64,000 bases of DNA from Bostrychus sinensis (GCA_020698575.1 CM036240.1:20144211-20208210); one strand, 5' to 3'. Numbered from the stretch's first letter, positions 1-11,759 are shown. Notes: generated from the sequence alone by a model not told the origin. Translations and numbers: made by a program.

Positions 1-640
1 TTTCTCTACATGCATGCATTTTGTCCACTTATAAGAGAGAGATTTCTGCAAATAAAAACAAAACATTTTATGTCAAAACTCTAGACATATTAAAATGAAT
101 GTATTGGAATGTGCAGACAGGCTTTCAGATAGAACTGGTTGCTGATAGACACGCTGTACCTTCTGATAAACTACTGTTTTTGCCTTATTTTGCATAAATT
201 TCCTATTTTGACCCAATACTGTTTCTTGGAAACTAAAGCCAATCTGCACTTCTGACTTACTTTTTCTTTATTAGTGACCTAATCCAAGAAAAATTTCACT
301 ACTTTTGTTCCGGAAGCATTTTGCTTGTAGACCAGTGTCATACATTAAACAGCAGCGCAGCCTCAATCCACTGTGAGCAGCTGTCAATCAAGCATCACAG
401 CGAGCATTGGGAGGCAATGGGATAAACACAACAGGACTGACACTGTCATCATGTAGCCTGTACGCAGCGTTTAAAGACTGCTTAATCTCACTGTAAGGAT
501 TTAAAAGTAGCTTACCTGGAACAGACTGAAAGCCCAGAGACAGGACCTGTAAAGGCTGAAGTTCAGGGGAGCGTGAGAGAAACAAGAAAGTGTCGCAGGT
601 AAAGTCCATTTCTTTGTTTCCTCTGACTTCAAAGCAACAC
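1..640. other. Non-coding sequence, nothing recognised
   Basis: AT-rich non-coding DNA. A minus-strand reading frame at 388-696 (102 codons) has no domain I recognise and no splice context, so I treat it as chance. Confidence 0.5.
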
Positions 641-1054
641 GTTAGTGTTATATCTTTGTAAATATGCCCTGTTAGAGCATTATAACTTATTTTCAATGGC
701 CCATCTGTGCACTAAAAGCTGCACTCTTTCCTCCGTAAAACTTTTGCTCCTGCTTCTCCAACATGCTAAATTTACACGCAGATTTAGCTCCCATACATGT
801 GATAAATCAAACAAAATCAAACTTTGCGACTGCAAACCAACATCATTTGCCTTTTCCATGCCTTGAATTTTGCGTGTTCTGGCAAGAACGCATTGTTTTA
901 CATGTTCATTAAGTCACCAGTGCAAAATTTGCACTGCGTTCGTTATAGCGTTCTCTTATGAGAGACGCTAACCTCAGCTGGTCCTGAGTTTGCTCCAATT
1001 TTAGCGCATCTTATTCATTTAGTGTGCACACAAACCTTTGATAAATCTGGCCCA
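641..1054. repeat. Probable interspersed repeat ending in GATAAATCTGGCCCA
   Basis: The block ends at about 1054 with GATAAATCTGGCCCA, a terminus I associate with dispersed fish and frog DNA elements. It contains short internal palindromes such as GTGCAAAATTTGCAC near 920-935. I could not find the opposite inverted terminus, so the left edge is a guess and the class is undetermined. Confidence 0.3.
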
Positions 1055-1312
1055 TAGTTAGTATAGGACTCAATCAATTAAATACCACTCCTGCAGTTAT
1101 ATTAAGTTTGTGTTCTTATTTTGGCACTGTTGCTATAGACTCTATTCTAATGGTGCTGACTTCCTTCCACACATAAACCCGACCTGACCTGAGCGCCTTG
1201 AAAAGTCCTAGCGGTCACCTGCTGATCTCTTACAAACAAGCATTAATTTATTTTTTTTATTTTTTTATTTTTTTATGTTTTCACATAAATATTTTTACAC
1301 ATTGTTAATCTA

Positions 1313-2502
1313 CACTCACCGGCCACTTTATTAGGCACAGGTGTCCAGCTGCTCGTTAACGCAAATTTCTAATCAGCCAATCACATGGCAGCAAGACATG
1401 GTCAAGAAGATCTGCTGCAGTTCAAACCGAGCGTCAGAACGGGGAAGAAAGGTGATTTAAGTGACTTTGAACATGGCATGGTTGTTGGTGCCAGACGGGC
1501 TGGTCTGAGTATTTCAGAAACTGCTGATCTACTGGAATTTTCACTCACAACCATCTCTAGGGTTTACATAGATTGGTCCGAAAAAGAGAAAATATCCAGT
1601 GAGCGGCAGTTCTGGGGGTGAAAATGCCTTGTTGATGCCAGAGGTTAGAGGAGAATGGCCAGACTGGTTCGAGCTGATAGAAAGGCAACAGTAACTCAAA
1701 TAACCACTTGTTACAACCGAGGTATGCAGAAGAGCATCTCTGAACGCACAACACGTCGAACCTTGAGGAAGATGGGCTACAGCAACAGAAGACCACACCG
1801 GGTGCCACTCCTGTCAACTAAGAACAGGAAACTGAGGCTACAATTTGCACAGGCTCACCAAAATTGGACAATAGAAGATTGGAAAAAAGTTGTCTGGTCT
1901 GATAAGTCTCGATTTCTGCTGCGACATTCGGATGGTAGGGTGAGAATTTGGCATCAACAACATGAAAGCATGGAACCATCCTGCCTTGTATCAACGGTTC
2001 AGCCTGGTGGTGTTGGTGTAATGGTGGGGGGGTATTTTCTTGGCATACTTTGGGCCCCTTAGTACCAATTGAGCATCGTTGCAATGCCACAGCCGACCTG
2101 AGTATTGTTGCTGACCATGTCCATCCCTTTATGATCACAGTGTACCCATCTTCTGATGGCTACTTCCAGCAGGTTAACACACCATGTCCTAAAGCTCGAA
2201 TCATCTCAGACTGGTTTCTTGAACATGACAATGAGTTCACTGTACTCAAATGGCCTCCATAGTCACAAGATCTCAATCCAATAGAGCACCTTTGGGATGT
2301 GGTGGAACGGGAGATTTGCATCATGGATGTGCAGCCGACAAAGCTGCAGCAACTGCATGATGCTATCATGTCAATATGGACAAAACTCTCTGAGGAATGT
2401 TTCCAGTACCTTATTGAATCTATGCCACGAAGGATTAAGGCAGTTCTGATGGCAAAAGGGGGTCCAACCCGGTACTAGCAAGGTGTACCTGGCCAGTGAG
2501 TG
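1313..2502 (+). mobile_element. Tc1-like DNA transposon, near full length, inactive
   Basis: The element starts CACTCACCGGCCAC after a TA at 1311-1312 and ends GGCCAGTGAGTG before a TA at 2503-2504, so both the inverted termini and the TA target duplication of the Tc1/mariner family are visible. At about 1190 bp it is close to full length for a simple element with one transposase gene. The right terminus matches the left only in its outer bases (CACTCACYGGCC). The transposase inside is broken, so the copy cannot move itself. Confidence 0.9.
1385..2478 (+). pseudogene. Tc1-like transposase, broken (DD34E family)
   Basis: This would cut and paste the element by DDE chemistry after binding the terminal repeats. 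The N-terminal helix-turn-helix region reads LSDFEHGMVVGARRAGLS and the catalytic domain includes WSDKSRFLLRHSDGRVRIW. The first Asp (WSD) and the final Glu (NPIEHLWD) remain, but the second catalytic Asp in the family's QQDN motif is Val here (QQVN). Frame 1385 is stopped by TGA at 1619-1621 and TAG at 1646-1648, shifts near 2030-2050, and is stopped again by TAG at about 2260. All three stops fit single C-to-T changes from CGA or CAG. The stop after GGPTRY at 2476-2478 is the expected end. It is clearly a dead copy. Confidence 0.9.
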
Positions 2503-2504
2503 TA

Positions 2505-4119
2505 TTTTGACTATCTATATCATAAGAAAAACAACTTTTCTTGACTAATCTTGTGATATTCTATTATTGTCATATCAGCTAATGAGACAAGCACAAAAAG
2601 TGCCAAAAGACACACGGACAGCTTCTCTAACAGAACTCTTCAACCATTTCTGCTTTTAAAATATTAACTCCAAATCCTTACCAAAATCATCTAAACCATC
2701 AGTCATTAATGTTTTTTTGTGAAAGTGATCATGCATAATCCTGATCCTGTACCTACAACACAAGTCAGGTATTCTGCAAAGGAAAAGTAGGCTTCAAGTG
2801 TTCTTGAACTCAAAGTTAAACTCAAAGCGTGTCTTCATACTTGTTCATCACTAAGCACTGTCTGGTGAGCTATTTGATTCAGTGTGAACTGATTAAGTCT
2901 ATCATGTCCACCAGCGCTTACAGTGGGAACATATTAGATTAAATACAGGTAGCTAATTTCCTCCTCTGCATGGGTGAGTGGGAGTATGAATGAAAGTGAT
3001 GTAAAATTAATTTAGACCTCTAAAATTTTGATCACACCGAGGCTATTTTGGTTCTCATGATGACAAGTAATAGGGGGTTGTTGCTTTCCTAACCTCACAA
3101 TATTACTGCATTTGCCTATAGGGCTTTCAGGATCAATTTCATTCAGCATAAATATCACTTGATCTGTAAAACAAATTAGAAATAATAAAAGCCATAAAAA
3201 TGCAGCCAAGCTCTATTGAGATGTCCCTCCTAGCCATGTGTCATGTCTGAAGACATTAATGATACACGGAGGAGAGAAAATTACCATCTAGGATACGTCC
3301 GAACCAGTAAACTGGTAAACAAGCTGGCCGTTAGGAGTGGGGATGATTTGAATCAACAAGGGTGAACAGATATGGATACTAGGCGCATTAGTGTTAATAG
3401 GAATAGATTATGGAGGGATTTCGTGGAGTGACCTTCAGTGCACTAATTGAAATAGTATTCCGAGTCAGCAGTGGAGTAATCAACTTAAACACAGAATCAT
3501 AAATCATCATGAATAGCGCTGTCACAACCAAGCCATTAGCCCTGTGTTTTTTCCCAGGCAACCTCATGAAAATATCTGCCACACCGATCCGTAGGTTAAT
3601 AGGAACAGAAATGGCATTTAGAGTCTATTTGGATCAAATGCAGTGTGTGCTTGAAAGTAGAACTTTGCTAATTTGCAGGTAATGTGAATTGATGTAGTAC
3701 GAGGTTGAAGATAGTTCAGGCAATGAGTCCCGCGCAATAACTAGGCAGAAATGCATGAGCTTGATAAGGCTTAGTCACAACACTGTGCGGGAACACGTCT
3801 TTGTACTATGCAGGGGCCCAGTAGCAGCAAGATATGTTATCAGCCAAGGGTTAGGTAATCATGTTGGCTTAGCGTGACCTTTGTCTTTTCTTATTAATTA
3901 AGCCTGACAAATATGCAATAAATGATGTGATCCTGGAGCTACACTCACTCACAAACCAAAACATGACTACTAATGTGTGATATGATGCTTGTAATAGTAG
4001 CCACAGTATCATAAATGTAACATGTTATTATTTCCTTAATGCCACACTTGAATCACATGCTTTGTCAGAGTTTTACTACATCTATATCAATATCAACAAG
4101 TGACCTCGCCGTAAATAGC
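2505..4119. other. Non-coding, largely repeat-free sequence
   Basis: No coding exon or recognisable transposon. From about 3010 the sequence is complex and non-repetitive and resembles conserved intergenic sequence next to developmental genes, but only comparison between fishes could show that. Short open frames at 3012-3209 and 3394-3582 on the minus strand have no support. Confidence 0.4.
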
Positions 4120-4620
4120 TTTTAATTGCGACTAAAGTGAACGAATTAGATACTAAACAGTCGGTTAGCATCAGTAAAACGTCTTTCACACAACAATAGC
4201 CAGCCAAACTTGTCAGAAATGCTGATAAGAGGGCCGATCCTAAGCGCTTGCACGGCATTAATCAAATAGCAGGTCTAATTAAAAGCGGTTTAAACAAAGC
4301 TTTTTTTTCTAAATGTTGCTCAGGTATGGCAATAATTTTTGATCAGCCAAGCCTGGAAGACAAATAATTAGAAGTGCCACGGCGGCCTGATGAGTGATGT
4401 CAGCATCTCCGAGTGACCTTCCCCTGCTAATTAATTTTCATTCCAGGGAAAAAAGAGCCCGTTGTTGCACATTATTAATTGAGTTCATGAAAAGATGCAC
4501 CTGATTAATTTTTGTTGATAATACTTGTCATTCTGGCCGCCGTCCGTAATCATTTTATGGGTTTTCATCTTAGTGTTTTTCAAAGTTGATCTAAGTCATC
4601 TTTGCTGGAGATTAATTTGT
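4120..4620. promoter_or_regulatory. Candidate conserved non-coding element (homeodomain-type motifs)
   Basis: A repeat-free block of mixed composition holding several TAATTA, ATTAAT and TTAATT cores (near 4274, 4427, 4475, 4505 and 4610). Such cores are typical homeodomain binding sites and are frequent in enhancers. It lies about 23 kb downstream of the predicted KLF12 3' end. Regulatory function is inference from composition only. Confidence 0.3.
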
Positions 4621-4815
4621 CCAAAGTAGGACTGTCCTGTCCTAGCAGACAGCAGAGCTTCAATGCGTCTCACTTAAACATCTGAGCATAACATAGTTTC
4701 TAATTATTATTTACAGTAAAACATTTACACTGACAGTTACTGTGAGCAGCCTTTAATGAATAATTAACAATACTACTTAATGTTGTACTGTATTACTAAG
4801 CCCAATGATGTTTAC

Positions 4816-5158
4816 CAGTGGAAAGTGACAAAATACTTTTACTCAAGCAATACATTACTTTGTACATTAGACTAGTTATAGTAATATACTTTATGAGAAA
4901 ACATTTTTAAGCGTACTTTTACTTAGAAAAAATGTATTTAAAAAAAGCTATAATAATAAAAGTAGTAACAGTAGTAGTAATTGAAGTTGTAATAGCAGTT
5001 GACCTTAGTAATTAATAGTGTATGTAGTAGTGCTTGTAATTAGCAGTAAATGCAGAACTTTCTACTAAGTAAACTAATTACTACTTGAGTAGTATTAGAT
5101 ATTTTAAAGTGGCAGTACTTTTACTTGAGTACAGATTTGGAGTAGTACTCCACCTCTG
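4816..5158. mobile_element. Short hAT-like non-autonomous element (ACTTGAGTA family)
   Basis: The left end CAGTGGAAAGTGACAAAATAC and the complement of the right end, CAGAGGTGGAGTACTAC, are alike, and both arms carry TTTACTCAAG / ACTTGAGTA motifs. The middle is TA-rich with a degenerate AGTAGTAAT stretch. Related ends recur near 18100, 18540, 19190, 34540 and 48880. No convincing 8-bp target duplication is visible, so the class is tentative. Confidence 0.45.
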
Positions 5159-5589
5159 TATTTAGACTAAAACTACCAGCATGAAGTTACATCAAAGTCA
5201 AAACTACTGAATATTTTAAATACATTATCTTACTTTTCCTCTCCATTAGAAAGATGAATTTAAAGATGACAGAGAATAATTTCATGACAAACTAACAAGA
5301 ATAATATAAAGATAGATAGATAAAAGGCCAAAAATATTTCAGACAGATTTATGTGCTGTTGTTGAAAAGGCATAAATAATGTTACATGACAGGCAATATC
5401 CGTGCAAGTTTAAAAACCTTGCAAGCCAACTTTTTATAGGCCAGACTCTGCACCTGGCTCTAATTATTGTAAAGTTAAAGTTTAAAAACAGGATATAAAA
5501 TCTGACACTAATCCATGTAACTTTGACAAATCCACTTTAAGAAACTGGCCAGTCACACTGTCACAGGCTACAAAGGTATTTGCATAACT

Positions 5590-6329
5590 TTAAGGGTGAC
5601 TTATACAGCTCTGGTTGATTTTGACATTTGCCAATTTAACAATTTTAATGTTATATGTCTACAACAAAATCAGACCTTACCTGTTGCTGTATCTGAAACC
5701 TACTTACATGCAGTAATTCTATCAATCATCTCGTACTGTCTTCCCGTCTGGTCCCTCACCACTAATGATGTCACAGAACCAGTAGCCAGACTCTACAACA
5801 GAGCCTTTAAGATCCATAAAAGACTTCGTGGATGGGTTCATCACTGCACAGCATTGCTTCAGGCAAATGCTCTTACCTTTCAAAATTATATAACCTGTTA
5901 TGCCATTAATGTTTATTTGAGGAGATAAAACACAACTTTCTGTCACCAGCTCTGACTGCTCTCCTCCCAGCTATGAACTATGGACATGACCACATGACAA
6001 GAGCTTGCTCCCAGGAACTTCTCCCTGTCCCAGCTTTTAAAAACAGATATGGGCAAAAGTATTTTTTTCACACCTTCACCAAAGTGTGGAATACAGTTCC
6101 TCACCACATTAGGACAATGACTTCTCTCCCACAGTTCAAAAAAGCGCACAGGCAGTTTCTGGTGGACAGCTCCTGTTGTGACCACTGACAAACCTGGTTC
6201 TGAATCAGGCCTCTCTCTGTGTGGATGGGCTTTAGGAGTGATGTTTCTGATGTTCTGTTGTCTTTAGTGTCTCCTGTTGTGATTGTAGGTTTTCCTTTTG
6301 TGTGCTGCAGAACAGGAACCTGCTGTAAA

Positions 6330-6366
<37 letters not shown>

Positions 6367-6436
6367 GAGTCAGGCTTAATTATTAACATAACTGTTGCTT
6401 ATACTTCTTTCCTGTTAATAAATGAAATAAAATGAA
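5590..6436 (+). mobile_element. 5'-truncated LINE, 3' end (CR1/L2/Rex-like)
   Basis: Remnant of a non-LTR retrotransposon: the C-terminal part of the reverse-transcriptase ORF followed by a 3' UTR with a 32-base T run (6332-6363) and a tail ending in AATAAATGAAATAAAATGAAA. Truncation at the 5' side is usual for target-primed insertion. The clade assignment is from the flavour of the protein and the tail and is not secure. Confidence 0.65.
5596..6188 (+). pseudogene. LINE ORF2 C-terminal fragment, frameshifted
   Basis: The first frame (5596-5928) contains ISYCLPVWSLTTNDV and LYNRAFKIHKRL, typical of the stretch after the reverse-transcriptase core in CR1/L2-type elements. The second frame (5973-6188) carries the usual C-terminal run with LLPVPAFKNRYGQK and KVWNTVPHHIRTM, then ends at TGA. 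The two lie in different frames, so at least one frameshift has occurred between about 5930 and 5975. No endonuclease domain and no catalytic YxDD motif remain. It encodes nothing functional. Confidence 0.7.
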
Positions 6437-6439
6437 ACC

Positions 6440-6715
6440 CTTTACAACTTGTACAAGACATTCAGCAGGAGCACTAGCCACTATCAGATTACATACTCTA
6501 AATTTGACCCATTTAAAAGGGACTACAATTAGGCTTTTATTTATTATTTTAAACCAATCTTGGTCACCTCTAGACCAGCATTACTTTAAAAAAAAAAAAA
6601 CTTTAAAAACATTATCTGCCTAAAGGAAAGCGTTTTTAATTAGTATTCTCCTGGTGCCATAAAGAAACAGGTCAGGAGACCAGCAGATGGCAGCAGAGAT
6701 ATTCATAAAGTATCA
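6440..6715 (+). repeat. Interspersed repeat, copy A
   Basis: Matches the reverse complement of about 10985-11230. Shared landmarks in order are GGCTTTTATTTATTATTTTAAAC, CAATCTTGGTC, AGTATTCTCCTGGTGCCATA, GAAACAGGT and GAGACCAGCAGATGGCAGCAG (the last three with a few differences). It follows directly after the LINE tail. The family is not identified. Confidence 0.6.
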
Positions 6716-7261
6716 CTGAATAAAATATTGAAGATATATCAATATTTTTTGCACCCTTGCTTCAAAATATTATTAATTAATATTATTATGACATGAGAAA
6801 AAAATCAATGCTCATCAGTATCTGCTACTCCTAGTACTACTGCTATTATTACTGATATACTATTACTGCTACCACTATAAATATTAGTAACTGCTGCTCA
6901 TACCTGTATTACTATACAACCCATTTTGCCAGCAGGAATAAAAAGCAGGCTATTTTTGCTCATTTGCTAAAGATTTACTTGTAGTAAAAAATATATATAT
7001 ATAATTTTAATTTAGGTATCAACCTATCAACCTAGTTAGTTTCCATCTCTGGAAAAGAGTTGTTAGTTTACAGATTAATCTCCATCAATCTCAATGGCTG
7101 TGTGTGGTAAAGTGTCCTGGAAAGTGTGTTGTAAAACATCCTGAAAATTATAGCCTTTAAACGCTAATGTGAATACATTTTTCTATATTTTATTCTATAT
7201 TTTACACAAATATTATCATGTGAACACTAACTGCACTAGCACTGGTTCTTTTGTAGCACCA
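6716..7261. other. AT-rich non-coding sequence
   Basis: Contains a degenerate trinucleotide stretch (CTACTACTGCTATTATTACTG, about 6825-6905) and a short (AT)n near 6990. No gene seen. Confidence 0.4.
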
Positions 7262-7540
7262 CAGGTCTGTTTCACAAAGCTTGGTTTAGTTAAGCCTAGT
7301 TTCACAAAGTTAAATGAAAACTCTGAGTTTGTTATATCTTAAATCAGTCAAACTATGGGTTTTCTGTTTCAGAAAGGGGGTTCAAATAAACCTGACAAAG
7401 AGGAGTAACATAGTCAGTGGCTGAGGTAACTCGCTCTGTGAAATGAATCTGGTCTGGAGCAGGTTTTCTTCCTCTAACCCTGAGTTTAACCCAGAGTCTC
7501 ATCCTCCTGCTGCTAAAGGCAATTAGTTTCCTCATTTACA
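7262..7540. repeat. Probable MITE-like repeat (GTTTCACAAAGC family)
   Basis: Starts with GTTTCACAAAGCTTGGTTTAG and contains CTCTGAGTTTG and CTGAGTTTAACCCAG, an arrangement I recognise from a dispersed fish element. Ends could not be fixed and no target duplication was confirmed. Confidence 0.35.
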
Positions 7541-8031
7541 GGAATACTGGGGACACATAAAGAGACTGATAAGAGTTTAAAAGATCATGATTTAACTTTT
7601 ATAACTTTTATATATTTATAGTTTGAATTTATACATTTACTTTATATAATAATTTATCAACTTTTATCAACTAAAATGTTATGTCATGCAAATAGATTAA
7701 TAATTGGCTAATTGTTTTGCAGCCTTACTGTATGAAGTTGCTCAAAGTCAATGTCAAGTTCTTTTAAACTTAGTCAGACTGCACTATATTAAAATATCTA
7801 AATTATAAAGTGTATTAGATTAGCCACAGAAGGGGCAGTGTGCATGATTACTTTAATATAAATGAATGAAAAATAGAGTATTTTTATTCTCACTATAAGC
7901 TGCATGTACAATATTGGATGTGTTATTTACTTGTATTAAAATTTCCTTAAACTGTATTTTCATTTTCATTTTCATTGACCTGTGTTCTACATCACTTATT
8001 TTAAGTTACCCTGAATATAACCTCTCCATTA

Positions 8032-9372
8032 TGGAGCTATATTTGTCTCAGTAAAATTAACTGATGCAAAACTAAAATTAACTGATGCAACAATAAATGG
8101 ATTGATGCACATAAAATGATTTATTTAAAATCCCCAATTGTGACTTGCATGCAGTATTTTTTTGCAAATAAATTCTAATTTGCAAAGATATTATTCACAA
8201 ATATTTCACAAATAAATTGTCATTTGTCATTTATAAATCTGCAGTTTTGCATGTGAAAAGTCCAATCTGCATTTGCAGATCGCTCCATTCGTGCATTCCT
8301 CACTTTTGCGCATTCAGATCTTTTAGAGACATTAGTCCCTCATTTTGAGACAGCTAGATTTATTCACAAAATAAATCCTGTTCCAATGACAACCACTAGG
8401 GACAGTGTTCAACAACAGGGGCTATTTTCTAACTATTCCTTCACTGTAAGCAGCTTGTAAACAGAGAAGTTAGCTGCACAGGACAGAAATCGCTTTTGCC
8501 CACAACAGTTTTGTGAACTGTCCACTCCAGATTTTATTATGATCTACCCAGCACCAGGAGCCCTTTGTTGGCTTAGGAGAGGAGGGATCCTGCTTGTACT
8601 GAGAGCTCGGGAGGGGGATTTACAGAGGGGTATGATTGTTTATCAGTGTCGCTGTTAGCAACACAAAGAAGAAGGCTGGGGCTGCGTACTTCATAACTAA
8701 ATCCAGGTGAGCAGTTTACAGAACTAGGCCTATTATGTTCCTTTAACTGCTCTGTGCAAAGAGTGCATAAAATGCAGTGTGACACACCACAGACTCAGAT
8801 GGGAAACAAAGAGTTCAGTGCTAGTGAGCTTCTAAGTGGTTATTGAGTGCATTAAATACACAAGTGCTAAATTCCCTGTTTAAAGGATTAGATGCAGTTT
8901 GTCTATAATAAAGTTAAATTGATCCTCTACATCTTTTTGCCGCAGTACTTGTCCTGCCGTTAACTTACAGTCAGGAAGCAGTGAGAGCATAGCCCCTGTT
9001 GCTGAACACTGCCCCCAGTGGTCGTCATTGGAAGAAGATTTCTTTTGTGAATAAATCTAGCTGTCTCAAAATGTGGGAGGAATGTCTCAAAAAGATCTGA
9101 ATGCGCAGAAGTGATGAATGCACAAATGGAGCTGTCCTCAAATGCAGATTCACATGCAAAACTGCAGATTTATAAATGACAAACATGATTTATTTGTGAA
9201 ATAATTGTGAATAATATATTTGCCATTTAGAATTTATTTGCAAAAATCCCTGCATGCAAGTCACAAATTAGGGATTTTGAATAAATCATTCTATGTGCAT
9301 CAATACATTTATTGTTGCATCAATTAATTTTATTTTGCATCAGTACATTTTATTGAGACAAATACAGCTCCA
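8032..9372. mobile_element. Foldback/MITE element with inverted arms of about 390 bp
   Basis: The left arm (8032-8426) reappears inverted as the right arm (about 8992-9372). Paired landmarks include TGGAGCTATATTTGTCTCA / TGAGACAAATACAGCTCCA, the GATGCAACAATAAATG stretch, CTGCAGTTTTGCATGTGAA, and GTGTTCAACAACAGGGGCTAT / ATAGCCCCTGTTGCTGAACAC. TA flanks both ends (8030-8031 and 9373-9374), which fits a Tc1/mariner-type target duplication. The central 565 bp encode no recognisable protein, so the element is non-autonomous. Confidence 0.85.
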
Positions 9373-9572
9373 TACTTCATGGTCACATAACTTCACTCTT
9401 CAAAACTGCATCTGTCATCTGCATTTGTCAAACCGACTTGAAATAAGAATATTAATCTTGATACTATTTACTCATAACTTTTAGATTATTAGAATCTTCC
9501 TTGAAATAGAACATTTTGTCACAATAATGTATTTCTTATATTAGTTTTTATTTTAAATAAAGTTTAAACAGT

Positions 9573-10133
9573 TCAACAACAGGAAAACAACAAAAACACA
9601 CACAAAAAAGGAAAATTGCAAGTGACACTGTACAAAAACAAAATGACACAACACCAAGCAACATGCATGACACTACACTGTACCAAAAAATATGACATAT
9701 AACAAACAAACAACACACATAAACAAAATATATTCCATTTCATCAGCATTAACAAAAATCTATTTGTAGCTTTAAAGATAAATAGTTTTCCCAATAAAAT
9801 AATTAAATTAACAAGATCATTGTTACTCTCTCTAAATTCACCTATCATAATGGAAACAAAATTTAAATTAGAAGCCATACCAATCTCCTCACACATTTCC
9901 CTAACTTCACTCCAAAAGGAAGACACAGTATAACACTACCGAAATAAATGTACAGCAGACTCTGACTCCAAACAACAAAAGCAACATTCAGCTGACTCAG
10001 ACATCCAAATCTTCAACATTTTCATGGCTGGCAGAAAAATATAAATTATTTTAATTTGAAAAAAACTACTGAGCACATCCACAGTATACTGTGTACAGGC
10101 GGTACTGTATATTAAACAAATTATCTTTTCCAA
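9573..10133 (-). pseudogene. LINE ORF2 C-terminal remnant (L1/Tx1-like)
   Basis: Minus-strand frames 10133-9936 and 9926-9573 are one frame split by a TAG. Together they read ...LKIWMSESAECCFCCLESESAVHLFR, stop, C, then SSFWSEVREMCEEIG. The Cys-Cys-His-Cys spacing followed by FWxEV is characteristic of the C-terminal segment of L1/Tx1-type reverse transcriptases. Nothing of the catalytic core is present. It is a decayed fragment; similarity is by motif only, since no search could be run. Confidence 0.55.
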
Positions 10134-10140
10134 TGGTAAA

Positions 10141-10620
10141 GGGCAGGCAAATAAATTCTCCCATTCTCAATTTGTGCTATATGGAATAATTTATATGTTA
10201 AATTAAAACAATATATACTTTTATTTATTTATGTTCCCTTTAGCCATTTCATATTTTTTATTGTTGGTTTGCAAACTAAGCATTTATATGTTCCCTCATT
10301 TATTTTTGTTTATTCTTCTTAGTTTTCCAGGAGTGACATAAAAAAGATGTGCATGCAGCTTGGTACCGAGATTAGTGTTCGATCCCATTCATTTGAGGGA
10401 GCAAAATAAAATAATAATTTAGAGGTTTTTTTAAACAGCAGGAATGGATATTTGTTGTTAATATATTTCTTAAAATTTACTTTAAATTAATATGACCCAG
10501 ATCTGACATCTATCAACTATGATTAGTGTTGATTGATGGATTTAGTCTGAGCATACAATGACAAAATATTGTGGTCTGCAACATATCTGTAAATACTGAA
10601 TATCTGTGTACCATTAAAGG
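10141..10620. other. AT-rich non-coding sequence
   Basis: Probably the decayed continuation of the adjacent LINE remnant or simple intergenic sequence. No feature supported. Confidence 0.35.
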
Positions 10621-11235
10621 GGCTATGTTAAGCAAAATCAACTGTCCTGAGCTTTCTTCCATGTTATGATGTTGTTCACTAATCAAAAAACATACCTGGA
10701 GTTATGTTTTGCTTCATTCATGCCTGTAACCCTCTATTATCTTTCTGAGGCCTCAGAACGCTCAGTTCCACAAACCTCCGCCCCTCCCACAAACCCCTGT
10801 CCACTCCAGGAAGCACTGACCAAACGACAAACCCTCTATATCCAGTCTGCTCTCATTACTTTGCCAAAAACATAGTGTACAGCTCTTTTTCCATTGATTC
10901 CTCACAGCTATTTTTCATTTTGTAATAAAAGGGCATCATACAAAAAGTTTAAGGAAGTGAAGTGTTCTTTTTCTTTGATCAAAAGACTGCAACATTCTGC
11001 ACTCTGCTGCCCTCTGCTGGTCTCTTTACCTGTTTCTATATGGCACCAATAGAATACTTACTATAAACTTTTTCTTTAATGTTTTCAAATGTTGCAAAAG
11101 TGCAATGCTGTTCCAAAGGCGACCAAGATTTGTTTAAAATTATGAATAAAAGCATAATATATCCCTTTTTAAATTATGAAATGTAAACTGTGTAGCCATT
11201 AGCTTATATGATAATTATAGATGCTAATGTCTATG
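10615..11235 (-). repeat. Interspersed repeat, copy B (inverted relative to copy A)
   Basis: The right part (10985-11230) is the reverse complement of 6440-6715. The left boundary carries AAAGGGGCTATGTTAAGC, resembling the GCCCCTTTAA terminus common in fish repeats. Class unknown. Confidence 0.5.
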
Positions 11236-11510
11236 ACTAAATGTTGATACTGTTAGTAATACTTTCCAACCAGGCTCTGATACTGGGGTCAAGTGACCGT
11301 CAGTTTCCAAAACCACCTTGTTCATTCGCAATCCTTGGTGGCTAACGCCTTAGACATTAATACGGCTAACACTAATTCCTCCATTAAAAATGTATTATTG
11401 TCTTTTTAACTTCCGGTAGGCTACCATTCTTTGAAACAAAGACACTGTTTACAAACACCAAAAGAAACTCAGACTGAATAAACTCCAAACCCATAATAAA
11501 AAGACACTCA

Positions 11511-11754
11511 AAGTCGCTTTTTACAATTTAGTGCATTACTCACTCAGTCACACTCGGTGGTGGAAGCATGGCTGCCATCATGCGCCATGGCCCCTCCGAC
11601 CACCACAAACACACAGTCACACTGACACTTTCATACAGGCAAGGTGGGTGAAGTGTCTTGCCCAAGGACACACGGCAGTATACAATGCCGGCTTGAACTG
11701 CCAACCTGTGGGTTAGAGGGCAAGCATCTCTACCAACTGAGCTACTGCCGCCCC
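11511..11754 (-). mobile_element. tRNA-derived SINE
   Basis: Read on the minus strand from 11754, it starts GGGGCGGCAGTAGCTCAG. A Pol III A-box-like TAGCTCAGTTGGTAGAG and a B-box-like GGCAGTTCAAGCC follow at tRNA-like spacing, then CCTTGGGCAAGACACTTCACC, a widespread fish SINE body. It is a retroposed copy, not a working tRNA gene, because the acceptor stem and T arm are not intact. Confidence 0.75.
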
Positions 11755-11759
11755 TAAAA

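Noticed and set aside
388..696. 102-codon minus frame at the window start
   Set aside because: No domain, no splice sites, composition like surrounding non-coding DNA.
11511..11754. tRNA gene suggested by A and B box sequences (also 26345-26560 and 59940-60400)
   Set aside because: The tRNA-like heads lack a complete cloverleaf and continue into known-type SINE bodies.
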